Source of the DNA: Spirochaetales bacterium
Lineage (GTDB): Bacteria; Spirochaetota; Spirochaetia; Treponematales; UBA12059
Direction: 5' to 3'
DNA: 44,832 bases
Assembly (NCBI GenBank): GCA_016928955.1
Contig: JAFGJV010000005.1
Location: 1 to 44,832, forward strand
Under the pieces are notes generated by a model that worked only from the letters and a program-made list of their open reading frames with translations, did not search any database and was not told the DNA's origin. Every line of letters begins with the position of its first letter. Position 1 is the first letter of the stretch. Shown here piece by piece: positions 24,786-34,709 of the stretch. The position numbers and the translations under genes are program-made.

Positions 24786-27700
24786 ATGACCAAGACAGGG
24801 TCGCACAAGAGCGCTTTTTCGTCGGTCGTGACGATCGTCGCGCTGATCCTATCGGCACTGGTGCTTTCAACCTGCAAGGGCCCCTTGTTCGGGCTCGGCG
24901 GTGCCGTCGACCTGGAAGCTCCCCGGTCAATCGAGGTTACCCCCGGTTCCGGCTCGTACCGTTCCGGCGTCATAGCCGTGAGCGGCGTGGCCGAGGACGC
25001 ATACGGCCTGGCTTCAGCCAGCGTGTCCGTCCTGGACAAAGCCACGGGGCAGGTGCTCAGGACCTACCCGGCCACCGTGTCTGGTTCCACCTGGACCACA
25101 GGCGCCGTGGTGGATACCACGCAGTTCCCTGACGGCCAGTACACCGTGGCCGTTACCCTCAAGGACGCGCGCGGCAACTCGTCGGAGGACCGCGTTCTCA
25201 TAGGCTTTGACAACAGCGCGCCCACCGTGCTGGTGGAGGAGCCCCTGGACCTGGACGCAGAGTACAACGGCTACATCACCCTGGCCGGCCAGGCGCACGA
25301 CAGCATGTCGTCCATCGTGAGCGTCACCGTGGGCGTGTACCGCGCCAGCGACTCAAGCATGGTGGACGAGTTCCTGTCCGCCACCGTGCCCAAATGGGCC
25401 GTGCAGTTCAACGCCGCCGATCCCGCGTACTCCCTGACCCTGGCCGATCTCGTGCTGGTGGTCCAGGCCACCGACGAGGGCGGCAATACCAACACCTGGC
25501 AGTACGAGTACAAGCCCCTGGCCACGGCCAACGCCGGCAGCCCCGTGACCGCGTCCCTTGTGAACCAGCTCGAGTCCCAGGCCCAGGATACGGACACGGT
25601 GGACGGCCTGACCTTCAACAAGGCGACGCTCCTGTCCTACCGCTCCTTCCTGGACCCTGCCGTGCCGGCAGACGCGTCCATACTCAAGGTCAATGTAGAC
25701 AGCGACAAGCCCACGTTCACCTTCGTGACGCCCGGAGAGGCTTCCATCAGCGAGGCCACCGCCGAGCGTTACGCCGGTGGCACCAAGGCAAACGGAACCA
25801 TCAGCGACGACGACAACAACGAAACCATGCTTGCGTGGTACCGCTACGTTCCTTCCACCGGCAATATTGAGGACGGAGCCTGGACCCCCGCCACGGTGGA
25901 AGGCTCCGGTTACGACCAGCGCTGGAGCTTCAACCTTCCAGGAACGAACGGTATCTATAAGATCCAGGTTAGGGCCCAGGACAAAATAGTAGCCGGTAGC
26001 CCGACAGCTGACAGCGTGTTCGGGGAGTCCGCCGTTCGCTATGTGATAGTGGACGATGGACGCCCCTTGGTCAGCATAGACACGAACAATCCCGTACCGT
26101 GGAACCTGTATTACGGTAGCGGCCAGTCCATACTGGTCAGCGGCTCGGCGTCGCGCACCGGCGTCGGGAACTCGATCGTGGACGTTGAGATCCAGGTCGG
26201 CTCGAATCCCTGGGCCGACGTTACGGGTCTTTCGGGACTGGGCACGAACACCGTTACCTGGTCCAGCCATTCTTTGTCCCTGGCTGGCTTGCCAGGCGGA
26301 TCCACCCAGGTTCGGGTACGCGCCCAGGATAATCTGGGCGTATGGGGCCAGGCGGAAGTCCTCATTATCATGGACGTTGACGCCCCGGTCATTACCATCA
26401 GCGACCCGGGCGTGGACCTGAACGGTTCCGTTACCTTCCGGGGCATCACCGAGGACGGCGCGGCGGACGCCTTTATCACCGTGCTCGACCGCGTGCAGGC
26501 CAAGCTGGACGCGGCGTTTACCGCAGATCCCGACGACGGCACCGAGATCACCGGCACCTATTCGTGGTCCTGGCTGTACAACACCCAGAGCCTCTCGGAC
26601 GGCGGCCATACCCTGTACATACGCGCCTGGGACACGGCCGGAAACTCGTCCACCACAAGCCGCGCCTTCACCGTGCTCCAGAGCACGGATAAACCCAGCG
26701 TGGCGGTGAACAACCTTGCAGGCGGCGAGGTTATAGGCGGTACCTTCACGGTGTCAGGCACGGCCAGTGACGACGACGGCGTGGCATCCGTTGACGACGG
26801 CATCCAGATTCTGATCGAGCGCGAGGATCCTCCGGCCACCTGGACCGTTTACCAGGCCTGGACGGACATAGCATCCCGCTCAGGCTCGCCGTCAGCGTAC
26901 TCGTGGACCTATGCCCTGCCCTCCCTGCCCTCGGGCAGCTACCGCGTGAGCGTCCGCGCGCGCGACATCAATTCCGTCGTGGGCGACTACGGCTCGGCGG
27001 CCCTGCCCCAGGCCAACTACTGGGCGTCCACCGCGGCCCTGGCCATCAACGTGGACAACGACGTGCCCGTGGTCAACCAGGCTGCCTTCGTCCCAGCCAC
27101 CGGCTCCTACGTCAACGCCGGCTTCACGCTCTCAGGCACCATCACCGAGGACAAGGGCCTGTCTGCGGTCACCGTGTACGTCAACGGCACGGCCCGCGGC
27201 AGCGCCACCGTGACCGGCGCCGCGCCCACGTACTCCTTCGAGTTCGCCGTGGACCAGGCCTGGCTCACCGGCGTCGGCGGCGCCAACGCCATACGCGTGG
27301 ACGCTACCGATACCTCAGACCCGGCCAAAACCGGCTCCGGCCAGATCCAGGTGATCTTTGACGACTCGGAACCTTCGGCGTCCTTCCTGACCCCGGATGA
27401 CGGCTCAACGGTCAACGGCCTCATAGCCGTGAGCGGCACGGCCAGCGACAACAACCAGGTAAGCGCCCTGTACTACGCCGTTGCCACGTCGGCCCCGGCC
27501 TGGCCGGGCGGCTACACCCTGCTTACCGGGCAGAAATACTCCTTCAACTTCACCCTGGACACCACCGCCTATACCGACGACACGGCCTACACCGTGTACG
27601 TTGTGGCCGTTGACGGAGCGGGCAACGATTCGTCGCTGTCTCCCGCGACCCTGGCCATCGATATCGACCAGGACTCGGACCGGCCCATCATCAAGCTGTC

Positions 27701-30700
27701 CAACGTGGATCCCGACGGCCTGCCGTCGCAGACCACGCTCAAGATGTCCAACACCGTGTACGGCAGCGTGTCCGACGACGACGGTACCCTGACCTCGCTG
27801 GAAGTCAGCGAGGACGGCTCGGCCTGGTCGGCGGTCACCCTGTCGGGCGGCACCTTCAGCTACGACTCGTCCGCGGGCGACGGGGTCAAGACCCTGTGGT
27901 TCCGCGTGGTCGACAAGCTCGGCCGCTCCTTTGCCACCAACGCGGCGGCCAGCGCCGACCGCCCGCGCATAGAGAACGGGGCGCCGGGCATGTACATCGA
28001 GTCCACCGTGTCATACAGCGTGGACACCAAATTCCCGGACGTGTTCTCCGTCATATCGACCGACCGCACGGCCGCCTACGACTTTGCGGACGCCGTTGAC
28101 CTGGTCAACAGCATGTCCTTCGGCGGCTCGTCCGGCGTGTTCAAGGTACGCGTCCTGGCCACGGACGAATCCGGCATAGGCTCGGTCAGCGTGGCCGTGC
28201 CAGGCGCCTCCGGCTCGCCCTTCGCGGCCACGGCCAACGGCACCGAGGTCCAGGGCGGCACCACATACACGCGCTACGACACCGGCCTCATAGACGTGAC
28301 CAGCGGCATAACGGACGGCGCCCTGACCGTCACCATAGGCGTCACCGACGCGTCCAACCTGACCAGCACCCTGATACGCACCATCATCATTGACAACACG
28401 GCACCCTCGTACTCGGTGACCACGCCGGCCATGAACGAGGTGGTCAACGGCGACATCACCATCAAGGGAACGGCCCTGGACCAGACGGCCGGCCTTGCCA
28501 GCGTCGAGTACAAACTGGGTTACAACCACGCCGGCGAGGCATGGGCGCCGGTGGACGGCTCCATATACAGCTGGGAGATAGACCTGACCGGCGCCAACAA
28601 GTCGGACCTGTACGCCGGCAAGGCCGTGACCGCGGACTATGCATCCGACTATCTTCTCGCCACGGCACACGGGCTGGCGGACGGCACCATGGTCTTCTTC
28701 AGCGCCGCGACCCTGCCCGGAGGCCTGTCGGCCGCCACCACCTATTACGTTCGCGACTCCAGCGCCAACCAGTTCAAGGTCGCTCTCGCTCCCGCCGACC
28801 CCGCCGTGAACATCACCAGCAATGGTTCCGACGTGTTCGCGAGCGCCGAATCCAAGGATCCCGACAACGACCAGATATGGGATTTCCCCATACTTCTGCG
28901 CGCCACGGACAACGCCGGCAACCAGATCGTCACCACGGTCACGGATTACGTCATCAAGCTGGACCCGGGCGGGGATCGGCCGCGCGTAACCGTCTCCTAT
29001 CCCGACGAGCCGGGCAAGACTTTGGGCGGCACCATACGCGTGTACGGCCTGGCCACGGACGACGACGCGGTGAACTCGGTGTACATGCAGGTTGACGACA
29101 CGGGCGACGGCGTTGCCGACACGGACAGCCTGGGCACCGACTGGTACAACGGAGGGCTCGGGCAACCGGTAACCGGCTCGGCCAACTGGTACCGCATCAT
29201 CAATCAGAGCGGCGAGTTCGACCCGGTATCGGGCACCAACACCATCCACATACGCGCCCGCGGACAGGACATATACGGCACCTACGGCGCGTGGACGGCC
29301 TGGCAGGAAATCATCATAGACAAGAACGTGCCTCAGTTCGGCTCGCAGTCCGACATAGCCCTGGACCCAGACGCCACCCCGGCCAGCGGCAATGAAGACG
29401 TGTACGCCGTGGGCATGTGGGTCAACGGCGCCACCGTGTACCTGCGCGGCTCCATCACCGACGACGGCGGCATCACGGCCATCGAGGTTGACGGGTCGGT
29501 AAGCGGCTCCCTGGCCCTCAATCCCACCTGGTTCACCGCAGGCTATTCCGGCACCGGCTACGACATGGCCATTCCCATCACGCTGGACGCGGGAGCCTCG
29601 GGAGTCAAACAGCTGACCATCACCGCGTACGACAACAGCGCCACCCCGCGGGAGAGCGTCTTCGAGGTTCGCTTCAACTTCGACAACCAGGCTCCCACAG
29701 CCACCCTCAACGCGGCGGCCAGTCCCGCCGCCGTGGCCCAGAGCGATGGCTGGTACAAGGTCAAAGGCACGGCTCTTGACGACGGCTCGGACATAGACCG
29801 GGTTGAGGTGTACTTCGTACGCCGCGGCAACGGCAGCACCACCTTTGACCGCATATACAACCCTGGCCAGACCAACACCTGGGCCCTCCTGTCCAGCGTG
29901 GACTTCACGGACAACTACCCCACCCTCCAGGGCACGGCCAGCCGAGGCACCGAGTTTACCCTGACCCACGCGGCCCTTGCCAACAACAAGCTCATAGCTG
30001 TGGGCCAGAAAATCCTGGTCGGACCCGAGCTGCGCACCATCAGCGACTACGACAGCGCTACCGGCCTCATTACTTGGGCCGACGGCACCGTACTCACGTC
30101 GGAAACCTCGTACACCATCAGGCTCGGCCTCCAGGTCGACCACAAGGACACCATTGAGACGTCTGCGGTGGCCCAAGGCACCGTCGACCGGAGCGCCGGC
30201 CAGGAGAAAACCCTTGTGGACCCCGCCCTGTCGTCCAACACGGACATAAGCGTGGGCGACACGCTGAAAATCAACGGTGAGTACCGCATCATAGACACCT
30301 GGACACCGGGCACGGGCACCATCACCTGGACGGGTTTGGACGTGGCCGTTGGCGCTGGCCAGGCATACGAGGTCTACTCCGTTCTCAACGACGACATAGA
30401 CCACTACGTGGAGTACCTCAAGCAGACCAGCGGCATAGAGTACACCTGGTCGGTGGACATTAAGAGCGACGCCATACCGGACGGCCCCATAGAGATCCAC
30501 TACGTGGCCTTTGATACCGCGGGCAACCGCACCCACTACCAGACCACCGGTTACAAGGTCCAGAACAACGGGCCGCGCGTCGGCGCCATCGTGCTGGGTT
30601 CTGACCTGGACGGCAACGGCAGCGTCGATCCCCTGACCGAGACCGTGCAGTACGAGTATGACAGCGACACCGCTCTTACCGAGACCAAGGCCTTTGCGCT

Positions 30701-33338
30701 TACCGTCAAGGACGGACCCATGTACATAGAGCCCGTGGTCACCAACGGCAACGGGGACCTCCATCTGTGGATGACCGGCGCCCACACCCTGAGCGACTAC
30801 GCCCTGCGCACCGCCGGGACCGTGGATCCCATCGAGGTCATAGACGACGCCGAGCTGGCCGCCATGGGCGACGGCTCGCGTACCTTCACCATGGCCATCT
30901 GGGACGAGACCGAGGAAACCGAGCCGAACGTGGACAGCTTGAGCATCACGCGCGGCGCCACGGTGACCGTGGACTACGTGGACGGCGTGAAGCCCCACGC
31001 CGCCATCCGCCCGTTCTACTGGAACGACGAGGACGACAATTCCCTGTTTGAAAACAGCCGGGACAACGGCCACATAGAAATCACCGGCGTGACGCTGTAC
31101 GGCACAAGCGACCCTGACGTGTCCGGCAAGATCAGCGTGCGCGGCGTGGCCTACGACGACCAGCGCATCACGGCCATATACGCGTACATGGACGGCTATA
31201 CCTTCACTGGAGGCACCACCAAGACGATCGGCGCCTACACCTACACCCTCTTGTCCACCTACTCGGGTGGCTCGTGGACGGACGTGGACCAGTGGGCTAC
31301 CAACGGCTGGAAAGCCACCGTCACGGACGCCGGAATTGGCCAGGACGGCCACCGGATATCCTGGCTGCTGGACATAGACACCGGCAATAGCACGAACTTT
31401 GCGAGCCTTGCGGACACTGACCGCTTCATACGCGTTGTGGTTGAGGACAGGGCGGTAAGCCCCAGCCTTGAGACCGCCACGGCCAGCACGCTCACGGGCA
31501 CGGGAACGCGCCCCGCCATAAACAGCATCGTCGTCACTCCGGATCCGGACATCAAGCCTGGCCAGCTCGTCGTATTGGGTTCCGGCGACCAGGCATACGC
31601 GAGCCGCATCAGCTCCTACGACGCTGGCACCATCGTGTTCGCGTCCGCCGTAGACCAGGCCATAACGGCGTACACCATCTACCTGGACGGCCACCAGAAC
31701 CCCCTGTACCAGGTGGACGTTGTGCCGTACATAACGAGCATAGTCCGCGCGTCCAACAGCACCAGGTCAAGGCTGGGCAAGTATCCGCTGAGGAATTCCG
31801 AGGCCAACGTCATTGTGTCCGGCTTCAATCTCTTCACCTCGGCCACGCAGGACACCGACAACTGGATACGGATATACAGCGCGGCAACGGCCGGCAACTC
31901 AGACGCGGACGCCCTGGTCATAGAGGCCGCTCCCGCTCCGTCTACCAGCTCCTTCGAAATGACCATGAATGCCAACTCCAATTCAGGCTGGTTCCGACTG
32001 TCAGTGAACGGCATAGAGGCCATCAACAACATAGACGACAACGCCAAGGAGTGGAACAAAGAGATCGATGCGAGCAGCGCGGCGTCGACCGCCTCCTGGA
32101 CAAACGACCGCTACCTGATGCTGTTCAGGACGGGAGATTCCTTCAGGGACTCCCTGGACCCGGAATACGTATCGATGTCCTTTGACGCCAACAATAACCG
32201 TCTTGTAGGTGAATGGAGCAACTCGGGTTATTCGGCAACTTATTACGGCACGCCGGTGTCTGACGGTAATACCCGGACGCAGCTTTTCGCAACCTATGAT
32301 CCACCAACTTGGACAGACATATATGTGGAACCCGATGGCACGGTACACAGTGTTATTCTGGAGGATTACAATAATGGCGGTACCACATGGGGATTCCTTG
32401 CGGCTTACAGGAATACCGGCTCCAGGGTTTCAATTGAGGAATTAGGAGACGACAACCCTGACACGCCCCAGTCGGGTGACGGTTATGACGAAAAACTCCA
32501 CCAGTTCAGAAACGCAAGAATAGCCGTGCGGCCAGCGACAAATGACGTGTATGTCAGTTACTATGATTATTTCTCAAAGTGCCTTAAATACGGCCGCATG
32601 CTCAATGGTGCCCAGACCTTCGTTTCCGCGAACGGACACATGACTGATTCGGCCACTGTTGTGGCCGGTGTGGACGATTTCAGTGTAACTACGACTGACC
32701 CGGATGCTGGCTTGTGGTCAGATATACAGATCGACGACATAGGAGGTACGGATACGACATCCTGGCGGCCAGTGATTGTCTTCTATGACAACACAAATGA
32801 AAAGCTCAGGATTGCTCGCGGAAACTCCAATCAGCCTAGCGGAGCGGCCAACTGGACAATCAATGATGTTCCAGGTGGTTCCTATATGGGTTCTGGCTCA
32901 CTGTCCATGAAGATAGACGCGACCGGAGACCTTCATATAGTCACACGCGATGGCTATCAAGGCGGGTTGTATTACTTCCACGCCGATAACATCGATGGTA
33001 CCGGGTCTTATACCTTCGATGCGCCTGTTCTTATAGACGGGCAGACCGCAGACGGATCTTGGGCTGATTTGGCCTTAAACGGCACCTCTCCTATCATTTC
33101 CTACAAGAACGGCACCTCGTACAAGGGCCTCAAATACGCGTATGTGGCGAGCGGTACGGGCCTGTCGAGCTCGGATTGGGAATATATGATAGTCCCGTCT
33201 GCCACCGCCGTGGCAGACCAGCGCACAAACATCGAGTACACGGCCAGCGCCACGGACTTCCCGTATGACGGCAACGTGGCCTTTGGTTACGCGGCGTCCA
33301 ACTTCCAGATCATATACCTCAGGCGGCAGGTGCCATGA
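24786..33338 (+). CDS. Giant multi-domain lipoprotein with Ig-like repeats and C-terminal propeller-like region
   Basis: A 2850-residue envelope protein. The signal peptide ends ALVLSTC (lipidated Cys30). About 16 bacterial Ig-like units follow, each around 100-130 residues, typically P-x-V/I near the start and an SGTASDDDG/ITEDGG-like core, as in FTVSGTASDDDGVASV and VYLRGSITDDGGITAI. Small foreign-looking modules interrupt the row near DNA 28641-28860, 29938-30130, 30208-30380 and 31537-31690. The last 370 residues contain five or so repeats like IDATGDLHIVTRDGY and NGTSPIISYKNGT, which suggest a BNR/propeller fold. GGAGG lies 5 nt before ATG 24786. It is a single-gene unit between a sigma-54 promoter and a terminator. 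A surface stalk or adhesin is likely, but this is inference. The C-terminal part is lower in GC. Confidence 0.92.
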   Translation: MTKTGSHKSAFSSVVTIVALILSALVLSTCKGPLFGLGGAVDLEAPRSIEVTPGSGSYRSGVIAVSGVAEDAYGLASASVSVLDKATGQVLRTYPATVSGSTWTTGAVVDTTQFPDGQYTVAVTLKDARGNSSEDRVLIGFDNSAPTVLVEEPLDLDAEYNGYITLAGQAHDSMSSIVSVTVGVYRASDSSMVDEFLSATVPKWAVQFNAADPAYSLTLADLVLVVQATDEGGNTNTWQYEYKPLATANAGSPVTASLVNQLESQAQDTDTVDGLTFNKATLLSYRSFLDPAVPADASILKVNVDSDKPTFTFVTPGEASISEATAERYAGGTKANGTISDDDNNETMLAWYRYVPSTGNIEDGAWTPATVEGSGYDQRWSFNLPGTNGIYKIQVRAQDKIVAGSPTADSVFGESAVRYVIVDDGRPLVSIDTNNPVPWNLYYGSGQSILVSGSASRTGVGNSIVDVEIQVGSNPWADVTGLSGLGTNTVTWSSHSLSLAGLPGGSTQVRVRAQDNLGVWGQAEVLIIMDVDAPVITISDPGVDLNGSVTFRGITEDGAADAFITVLDRVQAKLDAAFTADPDDGTEITGTYSWSWLYNTQSLSDGGHTLYIRAWDTAGNSSTTSRAFTVLQSTDKPSVAVNNLAGGEVIGGTFTVSGTASDDDGVASVDDGIQILIEREDPPATWTVYQAWTDIASRSGSPSAYSWTYALPSLPSGSYRVSVRARDINSVVGDYGSAALPQANYWASTAALAINVDNDVPVVNQAAFVPATGSYVNAGFTLSGTITEDKGLSAVTVYVNGTARGSATVTGAAPTYSFEFAVDQAWLTGVGGANAIRVDATDTSDPAKTGSGQIQVIFDDSEPSASFLTPDDGSTVNGLIAVSGTASDNNQVSALYYAVATSAPAWPGGYTLLTGQKYSFNFTLDTTAYTDDTAYTVYVVAVDGAGNDSSLSPATLAIDIDQDSDRPIIKLSNVDPDGLPSQTTLKMSNTVYGSVSDDDGTLTSLEVSEDGSAWSAVTLSGGTFSYDSSAGDGVKTLWFRVVDKLGRSFATNAAASADRPRIENGAPGMYIESTVSYSVDTKFPDVFSVISTDRTAAYDFADAVDLVNSMSFGGSSGVFKVRVLATDESGIGSVSVAVPGASGSPFAATANGTEVQGGTTYTRYDTGLIDVTSGITDGALTVTIGVTDASNLTSTLIRTIIIDNTAPSYSVTTPAMNEVVNGDITIKGTALDQTAGLASVEYKLGYNHAGEAWAPVDGSIYSWEIDLTGANKSDLYAGKAVTADYASDYLLATAHGLADGTMVFFSAATLPGGLSAATTYYVRDSSANQFKVALAPADPAVNITSNGSDVFASAESKDPDNDQIWDFPILLRATDNAGNQIVTTVTDYVIKLDPGGDRPRVTVSYPDEPGKTLGGTIRVYGLATDDDAVNSVYMQVDDTGDGVADTDSLGTDWYNGGLGQPVTGSANWYRIINQSGEFDPVSGTNTIHIRARGQDIYGTYGAWTAWQEIIIDKNVPQFGSQSDIALDPDATPASGNEDVYAVGMWVNGATVYLRGSITDDGGITAIEVDGSVSGSLALNPTWFTAGYSGTGYDMAIPITLDAGASGVKQLTITAYDNSATPRESVFEVRFNFDNQAPTATLNAAASPAAVAQSDGWYKVKGTALDDGSDIDRVEVYFVRRGNGSTTFDRIYNPGQTNTWALLSSVDFTDNYPTLQGTASRGTEFTLTHAALANNKLIAVGQKILVGPELRTISDYDSATGLITWADGTVLTSETSYTIRLGLQVDHKDTIETSAVAQGTVDRSAGQEKTLVDPALSSNTDISVGDTLKINGEYRIIDTWTPGTGTITWTGLDVAVGAGQAYEVYSVLNDDIDHYVEYLKQTSGIEYTWSVDIKSDAIPDGPIEIHYVAFDTAGNRTHYQTTGYKVQNNGPRVGAIVLGSDLDGNGSVDPLTETVQYEYDSDTALTETKAFALTVKDGPMYIEPVVTNGNGDLHLWMTGAHTLSDYALRTAGTVDPIEVIDDAELAAMGDGSRTFTMAIWDETEETEPNVDSLSITRGATVTVDYVDGVKPHAAIRPFYWNDEDDNSLFENSRDNGHIEITGVTLYGTSDPDVSGKISVRGVAYDDQRITAIYAYMDGYTFTGGTTKTIGAYTYTLLSTYSGGSWTDVDQWATNGWKATVTDAGIGQDGHRISWLLDIDTGNSTNFASLADTDRFIRVVVEDRAVSPSLETATASTLTGTGTRPAINSIVVTPDPDIKPGQLVVLGSGDQAYASRISSYDAGTIVFASAVDQAITAYTIYLDGHQNPLYQVDVVPYITSIVRASNSTRSRLGKYPLRNSEANVIVSGFNLFTSATQDTDNWIRIYSAATAGNSDADALVIEAAPAPSTSSFEMTMNANSNSGWFRLSVNGIEAINNIDDNAKEWNKEIDASSAASTASWTNDRYLMLFRTGDSFRDSLDPEYVSMSFDANNNRLVGEWSNSGYSATYYGTPVSDGNTRTQLFATYDPPTWTDIYVEPDGTVHSVILEDYNNGGTTWGFLAAYRNTGSRVSIEELGDDNPDTPQSGDGYDEKLHQFRNARIAVRPATNDVYVSYYDYFSKCLKYGRMLNGAQTFVSANGHMTDSATVVAGVDDFSVTTTDPDAGLWSDIQIDDIGGTDTTSWRPVIVFYDNTNEKLRIARGNSNQPSGAANWTINDVPGGSYMGSGSLSMKIDATGDLHIVTRDGYQGGLYYFHADNIDGTGSYTFDAPVLIDGQTADGSWADLALNGTSPIISYKNGTSYKGLKYAYVASGTGLSSSDWEYMIVPSATAVADQRTNIEYTASATDFPYDGNVAFGYAASNFQIIYLRRQVP

Positions 33339-33361
33339 CGGCTGTCGCGCAATGACGACAG

Positions 33362-33395
33362 GGCCATCCGGACCGCAGTCCGGGTGGCCTTTTTT
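33362..33395 (+). terminator. Strong Rho-independent terminator after the giant lipoprotein gene
   Basis: A 12-bp stem with one G-T pair (33362-33373 with 33378-33389), loop CGCA, then six T at 33390-33395. It overlaps the end of the convergent gene by two bases. Confidence 0.9.
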
Positions 33396-34596
33396 ATCCC
33401 CTGAGCCAGTCCCGCAGTTCGCGGGCGGCGGCCTTGGCTGAAGCGGCGTCTGCAAAGGCGTCCCGGTACAGGCCGTTGACCACGTACCGGGACGCGGCCA
33501 CCGCGGCCAGGGCGTCGGCGGCCTGGATATCGGGCGCGGCCGCCGCGGCCAGGGCGCTTGAGCGGCCGGACAGGGCAGCCATTTCCTTGCCCAAGGCCGG
33601 ATCGTACAGGCCGCGCAGGGCATCAAGGGCTGACGCTCTGGATCCTACGATGGACGCCAGGGTCAGCGGGGCCACGATGGCGTCCTTGGGCGCGCCGCTG
33701 GCCGCAGGAAAGCGGGAACTACCGTACTCGTTGATGGCAGCATAGTCCACGCTCCGCCTGAACGACAGGGACTGGATGGCCATGAAAACCGAGCCGCCGT
33801 GTAGCAGAGCGCGCAGGTCTGCCGCTTTCAGGGCGTGCCACTCGGGGTGCACGAGGCCCAGGCGTATCCACGACTTAAGGCGCCCGGCGGCCGCCAGCAA
33901 GGCAACGGAACCCGGGCTTTGGCCGCCCGAGCCGCCCAGGACGTCGGCCATACCCGTGCCGCTGGCAAGAGCCTGCCTGGCGCTTTCGTAGCCCTGGTAT
34001 CCTGTTTCCGCCACCAGCATGACGGACAGCGCCTGGAGAAGGCTTTCGTCGTCGCCGCCGCAGAATACCAGGGGCCAGGCCGAACGTTCACGAGCGTCGC
34101 CAGAGGCATCTTTTAAGGAAGACCAGCGTTCAAGGGCCCGTTCCAGGTCCTCAAGGCTGGTCGGCTGGCTGAGGCCAGCCATGCCCATGCGCTGTTTGCT
34201 CCACGCTAGCTCAACGTGGTCCACGAGCACGGGCAGGGCCCGTTGCGTGCCGTTTACGGCGCCCGCCGCTCGGAGACTCGGGACGGTGAGCATGGCCAGG
34301 TCAAGAGGCAGTTCGGAGAAGGTCCGGTCACGGTACGCGAGAGCCGCTCGGTACACAAGCAGGCCACCAGGTAGCGTATCCCGCTCACTGTCGTCAGCGA
34401 CCAGCGATATCCGCGCCGTATCCGGGAGGCCCAGGCGGACTGCCAGGACTTCCGCGTCGGTCAGGCCAATGAGGGCGACGCGCGGCAACCAGGGCGACCA
34501 AAGCGCAACAACGAGCACGAGCGCGACGGAGGCCGCGACGGCCATCCATAAACGGAACACGCCCCTTGGGGCGCCTGATGCTGGATCGGCTTTCAT
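33394..34596 (-). CDS. Membrane-anchored protein resembling extracellular solute-binding proteins
   Basis: A 400-residue protein from ATG 34596. A basic N-terminus and one hydrophobic segment (LWMAVAASVALVLVVALW) give a signal anchor or uncleaved signal. The body has features of family-1-like sugar-binding proteins: a PTSLEDLERALERW helix, a GGGSVFMAIQSLSF-like stretch (LLHGGSVFMAIQSL) and an alanine-rich C-terminal helical tail. I am confident it is a gene, less so of the ligand-binding role; no transporter genes lie nearby. The start is chosen because a promoter -10 ends 6 nt before it, which excludes the 12 codons upstream. It diverges from the M23 peptidase gene. Confidence 0.75.
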   Translation of the reverse strand: MKADPASGAPRGVFRLWMAVAASVALVLVVALWSPWLPRVALIGLTDAEVLAVRLGLPDTARISLVADDSERDTLPGGLLVYRAALAYRDRTFSELPLDLAMLTVPSLRAAGAVNGTQRALPVLVDHVELAWSKQRMGMAGLSQPTSLEDLERALERWSSLKDASGDARERSAWPLVFCGGDDESLLQALSVMLVAETGYQGYESARQALASGTGMADVLGGSGGQSPGSVALLAAAGRLKSWIRLGLVHPEWHALKAADLRALLHGGSVFMAIQSLSFRRSVDYAAINEYGSSRFPAASGAPKDAIVAPLTLASIVGSRASALDALRGLYDPALGKEMAALSGRSSALAAAAAPDIQAADALAAVAASRYVVNGLYRDAFADAASAKAAARELRDWLRG

Positions 34597-34602
34597 GGCT
34601 AC

Positions 34603-34632
34603 ACTATACATTCCGCCACCTGGCCTTGCCAA
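34603..34632 (-). promoter_or_regulatory. Promoter of the solute-binding-like gene, leaderless arrangement
   Basis: Minus strand: TTGGCA (34632-34627), an 18-bp spacer and TATAGT (34608-34603), followed by only 6 nt before the ATG at 34596. Confidence 0.6.
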
Positions 34633-34646
34633 TCGAGCATTGGCCC

Positions 34647-34675
34647 TTGCCTACCCATGCCGGGATATGTAAAAT
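34647..34675 (+). promoter_or_regulatory. Promoter of the M23 peptidase gene
   Basis: TTGCCT (34647-34652), a 17-bp spacer and TAAAAT (34670-34675). The start near 34682 lies downstream of all in-frame ATG, GTG or TTG codons before 34752, which bears on the start codon of the gene. Confidence 0.55.
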
Positions 34676-34709
34676 TCACCCTGAGCGTCGCGAGCGCCGG
34701 AGGTATATC

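Noticed and set aside
25353-26609. Minus-strand open frame of 418 codons under the giant lipoprotein gene
   Set aside because: Same cause as the other antisense frames; no start signal and no recognisable domain.
28011-31694. A 1227-codon open frame antisense to the giant Ig-like gene
   Set aside because: The sense strand has a clear signal peptide and repeated domains. In GC-rich repeats long antisense frames arise from codon bias, and this one has no ribosome-binding site or domain wording.
25000-33000. DNA repeat array or CRISPR-like structure
   Set aside because: The repeats are protein-level Ig-like domains with divergent DNA and no constant-length spacers.
33394-34596. Calling a complete sugar ABC transporter here
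   Set aside because: Only a solute-binding-like protein is present; no permease or ATPase gene is adjacent.
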